A DNA stretch of 64,000 nucleotides. It comes from Mesorhabditis belari (Eukaryota > Nematoda > Chromadorea > Rhabditida > Rhabditidae). The stretch spans positions 186,001 through 250,000 of the forward strand of contig CAUEEP010000871.1 of the NCBI GenBank assembly GCA_958450365.1, read 5' to 3'. Positions 50,372 to 62,379 of this stretch are shown one piece after another (positions within the stretch are counted from its first letter, which is position 1; each line of letters opens with the position of its first letter). A program made the position numbers and the translations under genes. The notes under the pieces were generated by a model. It saw nothing but the letters and a program-made list of their open reading frames with translations, did not search any database and had not been told where the DNA came from.

Positions 50372-53300
50372 ATGAAAATAGTTGTGCTAACGGTGCTGGG
50401 AGGAATTCTGATTGAAGCTCAAAATGAAAAAGCAAAAGAGAGATTGACTGCTCGTTGGCCGGTTGATTCATTTGCAACAAAAAGTCAATCTTTTCTTGAT
50501 TTTATTTGAATAGTTGTTTTTACAAAAATTTCAGTGAATCGTCAGTTAATACTTGGAAAGAGTTTGAGAAGAGAACTGGCTCCAATCGACTTTGCTGCCA
50601 AGCATGAAGTTCGTTTTGTTCTTTGAAAGTGACTGAATTGGGAAAATTCAAGTAGCAAATGAAAGTTTGAAAACCTTACGTTATCAACAAGTTTAAGTAT
50701 GTATGTTTTCAATTTCCAGTTCTCAAATTCCTTTCAAATCGATTCTTGTGATCCGGGGTGGACAGGGCCGAGCTGCGAAAATCGTATGATTTTTGAAGGA
50801 TTAGTTTGAGTACTAAGTTGAATACTAAATTCAATTTCAAACTGAGTACTCAACCAAATAATTGGAGTGATCACAAAATGACAAACCATTGCAAGAATCC
50901 TTTTTCTAGCCATTTGCTCAAACATGACAACACCTTTTAAAACACATGATGGACAGACAGAGTTGGGTGACATGATCGAGTGGCAAAATGGAGACTTTTG
51001 CAAAGAAAGGTTCTGTCAGTAGCTTTGATTAAACTTATTGTAAACGAGAATTGGCTTTTTCTTTCGTTAATTACATAAGTCGTTACTCTTGTATAAGTCA
51101 GGCTTAGGCTTAGGCTTAGGCTTGGGATCAGGCTCAGGCTTAGGCTTAGGTTAAGGCAAACACTTAGCGTAGCTCAATGCGGTTTAGTTCGCTTTAGTTA
51201 CAACTTCCCGGTCGATTCAACATTAATCGGAGATCTTTACATCACGGTCTTCCAGTTCGATTTCGGATGTTTAGATATTGGAGGCTGCTATCCGGACTCA
51301 AAGCTGTTCGATCCAAAAAGTGAGCTTCATTCATAGTTGTTCCCAAAAGCCTTAAGCCATGGCTAACCAGAAAATGCCGATGGTCTTACTAGGGAATGGC
51401 AAACACTTACCGTAGCTTTTTGAAACGAGACCAAAGCCATTTTATAGAATCGGAGTTCGAATCTGCTTTTAGTTCGAATCAAGGCAAAAAATCTCGTATC
51501 GATGGCACTATCCCCTCAACCACACAGTCACATTTTAAGGAATAGAGATCAAAAATGCAATCAAAACTTGTAAGCTAATCTCTTGCGTTACAGGCCTCAA
51601 GGGGAAAAAAGTAAAAGAGGATTCGAACTCAGCATAGCCGATTCTATAAGATGGATTTGATCTCGTTCCAAAAAGCTACGACAAATGCTTGCCTTTCCCT
51701 AGTAAAGCCATGCAAGGCAAGCCAGGCCTTGTCTGATCTGAAAAGTTGACCCCAATAACAACCTGGTTTCATCATTTATCTCAATTTTTTTTGTTGTTCA
51801 GTGAAAAGAATCACTCCGTGTAAATATGTGGAACAAGGTCCATACGAGAGTGTGGCAAAGTATTGTGATGTGGTGAAGAATTCTGGAGAAGGACTCTACA
51901 CGATGCAAATTACAGCAATGGGCGGAGGGTTAGAGCAGTGTTTTTTGTTGAGGAGTGCTCAAATTTCTCAGTTCTTGCCAAATCGTAGTCAATGCTCCGA
52001 CAACTCTCGTTCTCGATGGCGGATTTGTGATGTTTCCTCAAGATGATGTCGTTCAGGCACAATCTCCTCTCGAACTCAACGATGGAATATGGGAGTGGGT
52101 TTTTTTTGGAAAATCCTTTACATTTAAAAAAGCTAGCATTTGGAAAATTACATACCGTATTTCTTCGAATAGTATGTTGGAGAAGGTCGGCGCCGAAAAT
52201 CAAAAAATGTAACTCGCGGGTAACTTGGGAAGGTTCCCTAGTTAGTCGGTTCTATCACTTCTCCTTGGGCGTCTAGCTGGAGTACTTTCCTTGTTCGTAG
52301 TTCCGAGCTCAGAACTTGGAGCACAATCAAGTGAGATGCTATTCAAGGTAAAGCATTATTCGTGAGTCATTTACTTTAATAAAGCTTTCAAAAATGGTTA
52401 TTCCTCTTGTTCTATGCAGATTTCAAAGTTGCTAAGCAAAAACGATTCTGGTATTAGATTTTTTTTGTAGAAACGCTACAGTCGGAGTTGCGTCGCATTT
52501 CGCGTTTCAAATGTCTCTTGACAAGGCTCCAGTGCAGCCACAGGTTTTTCAGTTGATGTCAACAAGATTTTCCATATTTTTCAGTCGATCGAGATCTATC
52601 AAATCCAAGATCTTATTTATACTTCTAACTTGACGGAAAGGTGAACAAAAATCAGTAACAAATCGCTTTCAAACTCCTCTAGATATCGATGTGCAACGCC
52701 GCACATGTCTATTGAGCCTTTCAAATGCCCGCCGAACGATTTCGCTGATTGGATTTACATGTTAAAAGCCAAAGGAATTGGCGAAAATGTGAGTAAATAT
52801 TATTGTATTTAAAGTATCTACTGTATTTGATCTATCTGATTTAGCGCAGTTTCTGACTTGAAAGAAAGTCTTGGAGCCTAGGATCAGCATAAACTTTAAG
52901 TTCCATCCTGATTTCGTGAACTCTTCAAAAATAGTCAACTCCTGGCTGAAAATCTCGGCAATATCTAGCCCAATCGGGCCTGTTTTCAATCTTGATATGA
53001 TCTATCGATTAGTATTGGCAAAAGGAGTCAGTTGAAGACAATCCAACAGTCAGCTGGACACAATCCAACAGTCAGTTCGATAGTTAGACATTTCATCGCT
53101 AAGATTTTTAAGTGATTATTTTTGAAAAGGCCACTATATCAGCTTAGATCCAAACTTCGTACAATTCGAATGATTTGATACCCAAATCGTTCAGGGTTAT
53201 CCATGGCAACGAGTCTACTATTTCTACTGTGACAACCCGACGTTCACCACGGCATTCTTTAACGACGGAACCACTCCTACCCCAGTCACCTATCCGACGT

Positions 53301-56300
53301 GTGATCCAAGTGTACCAAAAGTTGATCTGATTGTTGCTTTCGACATATCAGCAACTGCCACACTTGAAGCATATCAAGATGTGAGTGTTTGTTTCTCGAC
53401 AGCTTTTTAAGCTGTTATTTAACCTGTCAGTTAAGCTGTCATTTAAGCTGTCATTTAAGCTGTCATTTTTAAGAGTTTCTCATTGGTTATTGGCTTTTTT
53501 TAAAATTTTGGCATAATTTGTGAAATTTGACATGTAAAAGCCATCGACATCGACGTATAAAATCATCAAAAAAGCCTTGACCCGTTCTCTCCCAAATGAT
53601 TAAAACAAGATTTTTTAGGAAAAATTACTGTTTCAGAAAAAACTTTTTGACAAATAACCTAGCCAATGTGCTTTGATTTTTGAATTAAGCAGCTGTTTCT
53701 ATTGCGCGCGTTTCATTTTAGCAAAAAAAAGTTTTTTACGAAATCATTTTTGAGTCGCAAAAAAGTTTTGACCCATTGGTTTATTGTTATGAAAACTTTG
53801 TTTTTTAAACGTGATTTTGAATTTTCTGAATTAATGAATGAATCCTGAATTAATTTATTATTTTTAGATGGCGTGCAAGAGATATTTGGATACGCCAACA
53901 AAGGAGTATACTGCTCGAGCTCGTCAACGATCAAGTGGCAAGTGTCTGTGAATTGTTCTCCGTTTCGCGAAAAACCGTTTCTCAACTTTGCAAACGCCAA
54001 AAATTGGAAGAGGAAGTGCACCGACATGCGAAAAAGGCTCGACCATAAAAAATAATAAAAAACGACAACAAGGGAGGATCGTGCATTGATCAGGATGTTC
54101 GTGAAGGACTTAAACAGGACGATCTCTGATGGAATCAATGGAATGCTCTGATGGAATGCTTCAGGCGCGCTTTGGAGTTAGCACATTCACGAGAACGAAC
54201 CCACATGGTGGGTCGCTCGATTTTTTAGCCTGATCGTCAGATCGACCCGAAAATTTGTGTGAATACCAAATCGATAGCGGGAAATCCAAATCCGGTGTTA
54301 GTTTTTTAGAAAAATGTCCACCTGCCTTTTTGTGCCTTTTTCGATTGAGTGACATGGCGGAGAGACAAGACGTGGACGGAGAGACAAGACGGATAAAAAA
54401 GAGAGACAATCTCTCTTTCGACTCTCGTCCCAGACGGCAGTTTTGTGAAAAAAGACCTCGGTGTGAATGTGTTAATGTAATGGGACAAACAATTAGGAAT
54501 CGACTCAAATCGGCTCGATTGTTTGCCCTCCGATCACCACGAAAGCTTCTGATAGTTTAGTACACCCAGTAATCTCTTCTCCATAGAACTCTTTTAACTC
54601 GCAATTTTCGAAGGGACAGCCATCTTCTGCTCATGAGCTACTAATCAATAAAGTGTTTGGTTTGAGAATCTCAGTTTCCATGTTAACTCTGGTATAGCAC
54701 CCAGTCGAAAGTTTGAATCTTTCTAATTTGTTAAATGAATGAATGATAAATTTGAATTAAATCACTAGCTTCAAATCAATTTTTCAAATATTTTTTCAAA
54801 ACAACAAACAAAACAAACAACAACAAAAAACAAAAAACAACAAACAAAAAACAACAATAAAACAAAACAAACAACAAACAACAAAACAAAGAATCCTTAA
54901 GAAATAATAATGTTATAAGAAAATAAGATGAAATAAAATGCCTAGGAAAAGAAGGAGGTCAATTCAGAATTGACTAAATTCTAAATTCAGAACTAATTCA
55001 GAGAAATAAATTCAACATTTTTTAGCGAGCATATAGAGTCATGGACAAAAGTCTTTTAACGTTGGTTTTTAGAAGTTTATTCTTTGTATATCTTAGTCCA
55101 AATCCGATCAATTTGCAAACGGTTAAAACTCTGATAAATTTATACCTAACACTAATCGGAAACTCAGCTATTTTCAAGTTGAATTTTTCGCAAAACGAAT
55201 ATTTACAGGCGTTGGATGCTTTCTTCGATCTTCCCACGGCTGTCCAGTTTGGTCCGACTCGCGTTATTCTTGGCACATACGAACTTGATGTATGCAGAAA
55301 GAAATTAAACAGTTTTTAGAGAAACTAAACAGTTATAATAAGGTTTCTCTTTCTTTAAAATACAAAATTTTCGCCTTCAGAGCTACTTTTATGGTCAACA
55401 CTTTGCGAATATCACAGACTATGGAAGCTATGTGAATCGACTCGTCAATTTGATGTATTCTGGTTACACGGGAAATTACGGCAATAATCTTTCAAGGTTG
55501 TTTAAAAAAGGGATCATTTTAAAAAAGGATAGTTTTAAAAAACGTCAATCTTCAGTGTTTATTGGTCAAAAATTTTAAAAACTTTATGCTAATCAAAAAA
55601 AATATTGGGTTGGTGAATTGAAAACTGCCGGCTATTGGCATATGTCACAGTTTGGGCACTTTCTTCAAAAGAAACCCATTTTGGTGTCAATGGAAAAATT
55701 GTAGAGAATCAAAAATCAAGCTTATACCCAAATTTTCAGAACGATTCAAAAACTGGTTTTCAAGAAATGCCAAATTTAGGAATTTTCACAAAACTTGCAT
55801 TTTAAGCGAAACTACTAAGTGTATCTTTTTGCAAATTTGGCTATAAGTCTAATTTCTGATTCTCTACAACATTTCCATTGACACCAAAATGGGTTTCTTT
55901 TGAACAAAAAGTACTCAAACTGGGACATCTCCAGCCCTCGATTTTTGAGTCTCACACTTGTCCCACACACAAACCAAAATCCTACTACGAAAGAGGAATC
56001 CGCAAATTGCCTGTAAAATGGGCAGAAGTGGTCAATAATAATGGAAATTATTTGGAATGAATTGATGGTTTTATGTTGAATAAATTTTAGTTCAAAGTCC
56101 CGCAGTTTTTGATTCACCAACCCAATACATTCATTTTTAAAGTTTTATAGGCTCTTCAGTGTTTTGAGCGGCTACGACGAAATACCAGACGGCTTTCGAG
56201 CGGATTCACGAAAAATGATTGTCTATTTTAGGTGAGCTTTCAGAAATTAATGTGCTTTTTTTTTTAAACAACGCACCAAGAGCTCGAATAATTTTTAGCA

Positions 56301-57760
56301 CAACTGATTGGTCGTCAGATCCGAGACAGTATGATTCGCTCAAGGAATTGAGATCTCATGGTGTTGAGATCTTTCCGATTGCCTATGGAAGAGGCGGCAA
56401 TGTGACACAGGCAAAGGTCAGTGCAGCCTGTGGAGACATGTGAAAATATTTTTGCGAAAGTCAAATTCTATTCCTCACGAATTTTGACATGATCTCCAGG
56501 TCAGCAAGATTTTGAAAAAAGCTATTAATATTTATTATCTAATATTTAGGTATTTGAATAGCTATTTACCTATTTTTACTTTAAAAAATAGCTATTTACC
56601 AAAAAAAGTGCACGGGCCAGGCTGAATATTTTCGCTTTGATCCGACTCAAAGCATTGTATTAGGTGTATGCATGAGTTCTGACAAGAGGATGCCACAAAA
56701 TGCCCGTAGCAGATTTTGACGCCTTTGAGATGCAAACGCCAATCGGACACAGGGAATCCGATGCTGTATTCAGTTTTTGCCCATATTCAAAAACACACAA
56801 GAATAACGTGTCCAAAGTTTGGGTGTCTACTCGGGGAAATCGTGCCGTGGGCTTATAAAGGCTCTTTTAAGATCCGCAAAATGTGGCCAAATGGCGTAGT
56901 AGTGAGTGCGTACCCGATTTTCTTTTTGCGTTTTGACCGCAGGTTCAGATCCATTGAGATTCATTGATCTGAGGGTCCGGGTTCGACTCTCAACTGTGAC
57001 CAAATTCTCAACTTTTTTTGCAAAAAGACCTAACAAAGAGCTGCCATAAAATGGCCGTAGCAGATTTTGACGACTTTGATATGCAAAAGCCTATCGGACA
57101 CAGGGAATCCGATGCTGTATTCAGTTTTTTATCAAATGTGCTAAATGTTTTTTCCTTACAATGAGGTTCATCACAATCTGCAAGGCCTACATCAAAACAA
57201 ACTTGAGTTGGGGTTTCGAAAGGAAGTGGGCATTAGCAGTTAGCAGATATTGACGCCTTTGAGATGTAAACACCAATCAGACACAGGGAATCCGATGCTG
57301 TTTTCAATTTTTGCCCGTATTCAAAAAAAAAACACGAGAAAAACGTGTCCAAAGTTTGGGAAAACAACAAAATTTATAACACTCACCACTACGCCATCTG
57401 GCCACATCTGGAGGGTTGAAAAAGAGGCTTTATAAGCCCGATTGAGACCAAAATTTCATTAAAATCTCATGAATAGTTTTTGAGATATAAAAAGTTTATG
57501 AGCGCTAAGAAATTATGCATACACCTCACACATGCTTGACTTTTCTCGACAACAAACAACAACCAAGCAACGACTTTTTTCATTGTTTTTTTGAGTTGAA
57601 TTTAAAAATAAACAATGTCTAGAGTTTTTTGGCATGAAAAATTTGTAAAAAAATTTGTTTTCAGATGATTTCCCCGGACTGCACTCGTTGGGTGCAATCA
57701 AAATGGGATCTTCAGGACACAATGCACTTTTTGTTCTCAACTCTGTGCAGGTTTGTTTAA
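50372..57760 (+). CDS. Secreted EGF-like / CUB-like / VWA-domain protein
   Basis: Exons: 50372-50483, 50535-50608, 50720-50783, 51188-51319, 51802-51928, 51972-52098, 52246-52347, 52471-52543, 52585-52640, 52683-52788, 53195-53380, 55026-55289, 55381-55496, 56151-56231, 56299-56416 and 57665-57760. The ATG follows an acceptor directly. A short signal peptide is followed by an EGF-like CDPGWTGPSCEN and two beta-rich CUB-like stretches (FPVDSTLIGDLYITVFQF; VLDGGFVMFPQDD, FVVPSSELGAQSSEM). A VWA domain starts VDLIVAFDISATAT (a MIDAS DxSxT variant) and ends HGVEIFPIAYG. Such proteins are typical secreted nematode proteins of host-defence or intestinal type; the exact role is unknown. Uncertain points: the donor of exon 1, a one-base phase conflict between 52347 and 52471, the start of exon 55026, and whether 57760 is the true stop. 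Confidence 0.7.
51101..51157 (+). repeat. Interstitial nematode telomere repeat (TTAGGC)n
   Basis: About nine units of GGCTTA, some with one or two changes, in the third intron of the VWA gene. TTAGGC is the canonical telomere unit of most nematodes. The end of the array joins AAGGCAAACACTTAGCGTAGC, a sequence repeated at 51399 and 51665. Confidence 0.75.
51360..51725. repeat. Inverted pair of tRNA-like (SINE-like) sequences
   Basis: Plus copy 51395-51480 with CTTACCGTAGC and B-box-like GGAGTTCGAATCTG; minus copy 51605-51720 with the same two blocks inverted (GATTCGAACTC at about 51618). They form a potential stem of about 100 bp within an intron. Confidence 0.45.
53870..54150 (+). pseudogene. 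Tc1-like transposase N-terminal fragment
   Basis: Reads LVNDQVASVCELFSVSRKTV, a paired-type helix-turn-helix, then a frame shift and KTTTREDRALIRMF, the linker seen in Tc1-like transposases. The rest of the gene is not recognisable. It lies in the 1.6-kb intron of the VWA gene; 54150-54560 has no clear feature apart from a GGAGAGACAAGAC duplication. Confidence 0.55.
54795..54890. repeat. (CAAACAA)n microsatellite
   Basis: A/C-only tract of about 95 bases before exon 55026-55289. Confidence 0.75.
55605..56125 (+). mobile_element. 521-bp mariner derivative with transposase tail
   Basis: TA-flanked; ends TTGGGTTGGTGAATTGAAAA and inverse. Plus strand 55960-56058 reads KSYYERGIRKLPVKWAEVV, the conserved end of mariner transposases, stopping at NGNYLE. 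The inverted interior arms share TTGACACCAAAATGGGTTTC. A partial copy is at 13270-13493. Confidence 0.75.
56690..57430. repeat. Triplicated repeat with tRNA-like SINE heads
   Basis: GTAGCAGATTTTGACGCC...CACAGGGAATCCGATGCTGT occurs three times (56690, 57030, 57240). Plus 56885-57000 has an A box TGGCGTAGTAGTGAGTGCG and B box GGGTTCGACTCTC about 80 bases apart; minus 57410-57380 has TGGCGTAGTGGTGAG. This is the most SINE-like sequence in the window. All lies in the last intron of the VWA gene. Confidence 0.5.
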
Positions 57761-58495
57761 TGCTTTTGTTTACAATACAAATGTAAATCTTGATCTTTTG
57801 TTTTTAAGTCCAGTTTACAAGTAAGAAAATAAAAAACAAAGCAAAGACTCATAAACAGCAAAAAAAATTTCAGCTCAACTCCAGTTTGCTAATAAAAGTA
57901 AAGATTTGGAAAAACAATCTCGTTTTACATACTTTTTTTTAATGCATATATGCTTTTTTGCGAATAAATTTTATGGAATTACCATTGAACAGAACGATCA
58001 GCTTCTTGTAGTAAGGAAGTAAAGAAATTATCGTGCTTTTTAGTTGGGATGACTAGGCGCTGTGAGATTCTTTAAAATTCTGACGCTTGTGCTTCTCTTT
58101 CTGAACACAAATTGTAGTTATCTTTGATCGAAAATGCACAAAAGATTCCCACAAACGTTTTAATTCGAGATCATTCTTTTTTTTGGTGATTAGGCTAATT
58201 GTATTCCGGAGAAAGTCTCGAGAAAGTTGTTCTTCGTTTTTTCTTTCGAAGCATATCCATCAATTTTGTTTTTTGATGAATGCAATCAAGAGACTTTATA
58301 ACAGGAATTCTGATCTAATACAAGTGCTGTGCGAATTCACTTTTTTTACAGGTATAAAATTTGAAAATTTCTTCTTTTATTGGGTTTAGTTACATCGTTT
58401 CAAAGCTTTTCAAAGCTCTTTTCAACTTTTCAAAGCGTTTCAAAGCTCTTTCCTACCTTTCAAAGCTTTTCAGAGCTCTTTCAATTAATCGTCTG

Positions 58496-58659
58496 TCATA
58501 ATTTGTGCTTTTTTGAATGTCCTTTCAAATCTCCTTTGAAATTTTCTTTGGAATTTTTTATGAATTTAAATAAAAAGTTTGAATGTGCTTCTTTGTATGT
58601 ATCTTCTGCTTGTGCAACTCCAAAAACGTATTTCTTTTCTTCTCCCGATCCGTCACCAT
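58496..58659 (-). CDS. Possible terminal exon on minus strand, unknown
   Basis: Behind a good acceptor (CTTTTTTTTAG), the minus strand reads 54 residues starting DGDGSGEEKKYVFGVAQAED (first codon split) and ending KKHKL-stop. The amino-acid mix looks more like coding than the AT-rich surroundings, but no partner exon was found upstream, so this is weak. 58386-58490 is a tandem TTTCAAAGCTC tract of 10-bp period. Confidence 0.2.
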
Positions 58660-58852
58660 CTAAAAAAAAGAGTTACACAATTGTTTTCTGATTAAAACTA
58701 AAGTAAACATTATAAAAGAATAAAAACAAGGAAAAAAGAATAAATATACGACAAATATACAGCGTTTCAACTGCCATAAGAATACCGTCAAAACTTCTCA
58801 CACTCTCTGTAAAATAGCCGACTTTTTCATAGCTCTATAGCAATCTAAGGGA

Positions 58853-59052
58853 TACTCGCCATAACTTTCTTCTAAGTCGGTCAATCTTTATGATGTTGAT
58901 TTCATTTTGTTGCACTTATTGAGATCTACAAAATGGCACCCAAATCATAAAGACTGGTTGACTTAGAAGAAAGTTATGGCGAGTTGCGCAAACGACCCAG
59001 TTGCGCAAATGATCCTGTTGTGCAAAAAAAATTGCGGAGATTAGCCTATCCC
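58853..59052. repeat. GCGCAAC palindrome, copy 4
   Basis: Same arms as 23901-24184 (AACTTTCTTCTAAGTCGGTC and inverse); the left GCGCAAC part is lost. Bases 59053-59612 show nothing else. Confidence 0.6.
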
Positions 59053-59612
59053 CAATCTAATTCTTCTATTGACTTACTGGTTTTTTCTAATTAAAAAGCT
59101 ATATATTTTGATACAATTAGAATAAAGATAGAATGTAAAAAGTTCAGCATAAAAGCAAATTTTCAGATCGAACTGCTCGGTCGATTTTCTTGTATATCTT
59201 TTTTTTCAAAATTTTTCTAAAAATAGAAACTCTTCTTCAGGAAACTTTGAAACGCGCTCAAATTTATTTGAAAACGGAAAAAAATGGCTGCTAAACACTT
59301 CTAATATTCTAATAGAGCCAATTGCAAATCAATAAATGAACTAGGCGGCTATAAAGAGTTGGAAGAATCGGCCATTTTATGCGACTCAACTCAATAGATT
59401 AATCTTTCTATAATCACAACTAGTAAAGTTTTAAAAGCCTTACGTTTCTTTTTATATTTTTAGCTTAAGTATGAAAATTTTTTGATTTTCAACGAAAAAT
59501 AGACCAATCTTTACGTTAAAAGCCAAAATTCGCTGAAGAAATCAAAAATTCAGTTTACAATGAGTTCCTGAATCTGAAATCGCCCGACAAAATATTTTTT
59601 TATTAAAGACAG

Positions 59613-59677
59613 CCATCGATATGGATAGTGGTTTGCTGAATGTGACAAGCACTTGGATCTATACAGCACAATCGTCG
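59613..59677 (+). CDS. Possible isolated exon, unknown
   Basis: Between acceptor AAAGACAG and donor GTTAGT lies an open frame reading IDMDSGLLNVTSTWIYTAQS. It looks protein-like, but its phase does not fit the last VWA exon and no further exon was found. Confidence 0.2.
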
Positions 59678-59699
59678 GTTAGTTTTGTAGTTTTGCAAT

Positions 59700-60360
59700 T
59701 TCTTAAGCCTAAACCATAATTACTGACCCAAAAATTTGAATAAATTCCAAATTTTAATTGCTTTATCTACTTTTTTGGTCAACGGATTTTGGGAGATTGA
59801 AAAATAGAAGCACATTTACTTCTATTACAATAAATACGGTAAATAAAAGGCTGGAAACATTTTGAAATGTGTCTATGAAGTTTGCAATTTTTGGGCAATT
59901 CTTGCGAATCTCCCGCTGACCATACTTGCTGGCTATTACGCGGTGACGAATGATCCATAGCATTTTTATTCGTTCAGTTCAGAGTCTATTTTGCTATTCA
60001 ATGACCTATTTAATTAAAATAATTAGTTTTTTTGCGCTCCAACTGTTCAACTGATTAACGAAAGAGTTTAAAAATCTCTTTTTCAACTGCTTTAATAGAA
60101 TAATCCGAAATATGTATAGTTCAAGAGTTCTAACTGTTGTTGGATTCGAGTAAAATTAAATTTATTGATTGGTTTATTGTAAAAATTTGTTAATTGGTTG
60201 TACTTTGCTTGAAATTCTTGAAAGTGCAAACCGATCTCTCTCTTCATTTTCCTCGTGCAGCAACATTTTGAACCAGAGGGTGTTCCTCGCGAGTAATGCG
60301 TTTTTTTTAAAACGCACAATTGAAAATAAGAACGCAAGCTAACCCTATTTTTATACGATA
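59700..60360. other. No gene seen
   Basis: AT-rich; one end of a CCGTATTTATTGTAATAG-type MITE (about 59815-59840) and no supported exon. Confidence 0.4.
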
Positions 60361-60369
60361 CACCGTTTT

Positions 60370-61090
60370 CGGTTATCGGACCTTTGATAGGCGCCGCGCC
60401 CCTTTTACCATTGGCAATCTAAATTTGAGCTCAAATATCTTGGTGCTAGGCTGTCGAATTTAAATATTCTTGATATCATTGGATGCTCCAAGTCTTTCTC
60501 TGTCGATTGGTACAAAAACTATTTCAATTGAACAGCTCAACACCAAGATATTTGAGTTTAAAGTCAGATTGCTGATGGGAAAAGGGGCGGGGCGCGTATA
60601 AAAGGTGTCCCACCGCCCCGCCCCTTTGCCATTGGCACTAGAAGTGCACTGCTGTTTGGTCTTAGGTATAAACGGATTTGGACTAGAATTTGGGTTAGGC
60701 TAAAGAGAGTGGAACCTTTTGATATCCTGTCATATCTAACGATTTTGGGATATTTGATACGCACCCCGCCCCTTTTGTCATTGACAATCCAACTTTGCGC
60801 TCAAATATCTTGATGTTGGGCTGTTCAATTTAAATATTCTTGGTGTCATTAGATGCTCCAAGCATCTAATGATACCTTTTATACGCGTCCCCGTCCCTTT
60901 TGCCATTGGCAATCTAACTTTGAGCTTAAATATCTTGGTGTTGAGCTGTTCAATTTAAATGTTCTTGGTGTCATTAGATACGCCAAGTCTTTCTCTGTCG
61001 ATTGGTACAAAAAATGTTTAAATTGGACAGCCCAACACCAAGAAATTTGAGCTCAAAGTTAGATTGTCAATGGCAAAAAGGAGCGTGACA
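60370..61090. repeat. Cluster of GCCATTGGCAATCTAAC palindromic elements
   Basis: At least three partial, back-to-back copies of the family at 28691-29110, with CTTTTATACGCG ends, AAATATCTTGGTG and CCAAGTCTTTCTCTGTCGATT. Some pieces are inverted relative to each other, so the cluster grew by repeated insertion or rearrangement. Confidence 0.6.
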
Positions 61091-61320
61091 AATGTCCCAC
61101 AATCTTTACAAACGCCTTCTAACCTAGAGTGTGTGCCTCATGAGTAATGCGTTTTTTAAAACGCACACTTAGGAAAAATTACCGTACTTTTAGCGGAAAT
61201 TATTGCAAAAAAATTGGCGTAAGAAATCACGAGCGACGACTTATTATATATACTACTCTTTTTAAAGATATTCAGCCGTTTAACTGATTTTGATGGCGAA
61301 TTCCCTTCAAATGTAAAGAT

Positions 61321-61483
61321 ATTCAATTTAATCGATGTGTAAAGAGGATTACTCGTCGTTGCTCGACCAAAAAACGTCGATTAATCGAGTAAAATCTGCA
61401 TGAGTAACTTTTTACTCGATTAATCGACGTTTTTTGTCGAGCAACGACGAGTAATTCTCTTTACACATCGATTAAATTGAATA
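61321..61483. repeat. Near-perfect long hairpin
   Basis: Arms of about 74 bases (61321-61395 and 61409-61483) with only a few mismatches and a 13-base loop. Arms contain TACTCGTCGTTGCTCGAC and CGTCGATTAATCGAGTAAAA; the latter recurs twice downstream (61490-61560). Confidence 0.75.
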
Positions 61484-61641
61484 ACTTTACATGTCGATTA
61501 ATCGAGTAAAAATTGAATATCTTGCAAAAAACGTCGATTAATCGAGTAAAAAATTACTCATACAGATTCTACTCGAGTTTATTACTTACTTCGCGAGGAA
61601 AGCACTCTAGTATAAACTAAACAAACTTTTTATTATCGATA

Positions 61642-61757
61642 AATAGGGTTTATTTGTGTTAGTGAAAATAGGACTTGTAAGCAGATATTAGCAGCAAAAT
61701 TGCAAATCTTCAAATCTGCTTACAAGTCCTATTTTCACTAACAAACCCTATTTAGGC
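61642..61757. repeat. Second long hairpin
   Basis: Arms of about 45 bases (GTTAGTGAAAATAGGACTTG plus TAAATAGGG) around a loop of about 24 bases; one arm has a short deletion. Confidence 0.7.
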
Positions 61758-61812
61758 ATACGAATTGTTTGGCTTATTTGAATTCTTCAAACATGGAGTG
61801 TCCTATTTTCAT

Positions 61813-62379
61813 TCAAATTGCTAGTGTCGAATTTCCAGCCGTTTCTTCGCCGTCGCTTTCAACGGCCAATACTTTCGCGTGACCCTTCGGTGGCCGTGGC
61901 TGCAATTTGTGATTCCTTTCCTTATCGGTGCCGGCTTTCGACGTTTCTTCGCCTTTTTTTTTCGGCACTCCCAGAGACACATCATCGTTGCAGATTCTCG
62001 TCTTCTCGTCACCATATTTCTTGCAGTGTTCGATGGATTTTGTGACGAATCGTCGCATGAAAACGGTTTTATTTCCAGTGAAAGCACTAGATGAACAATA
62101 TTCCAGTTAAAGCGAACTTCAAAGAAAACAAAAGCCGAGCAGTTGCTTCTGATACAGGTAAAATAGGTTGTCTAACAGCTCTAACAGTTTGTCTAACATT
62201 CCAAAAAGTTTATCTTTCAGTATTAATTCAGAAAACATCTAAATAAGATAAAAAATACTGAATATAAACCTAGAAAAAGCATTCACTCACTAATTTAGAT
62301 GATAGTCAGCTCTGGCTACGCACTGACGACCACAATTCTTGGCTGGTTTTTTCAAGTACTCTTCCAGTTCTTTTTTGGA
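61813..62379 (-). CDS. Probable 3' exons of an unrecognised minus-strand gene
   Basis: Last exon 62086-61813 starts behind acceptor CATCTAG and reads AFTGNKTVFMRRFVTKSIEH, then a Lys/Glu-rich tail with EESDG-like acidic groups and a stop at 61815-61813. The preceding exon (from 62379 or less, to 62291) reads KKELEEYLKKPAKNCGRQCV and ends at a perfect GTGAGT donor; the phase of donor and acceptor match. The exon is distinctly more GC-rich than its surroundings. I recognise no domain. The acceptor of the 62379 exon is not clear. Confidence 0.4.

Noticed and set aside
54255..54560. Overlapping frames on both strands of about 100 residues
   Set aside because: No motif recognised, no splice signals, both strands open; probably decayed transposon.
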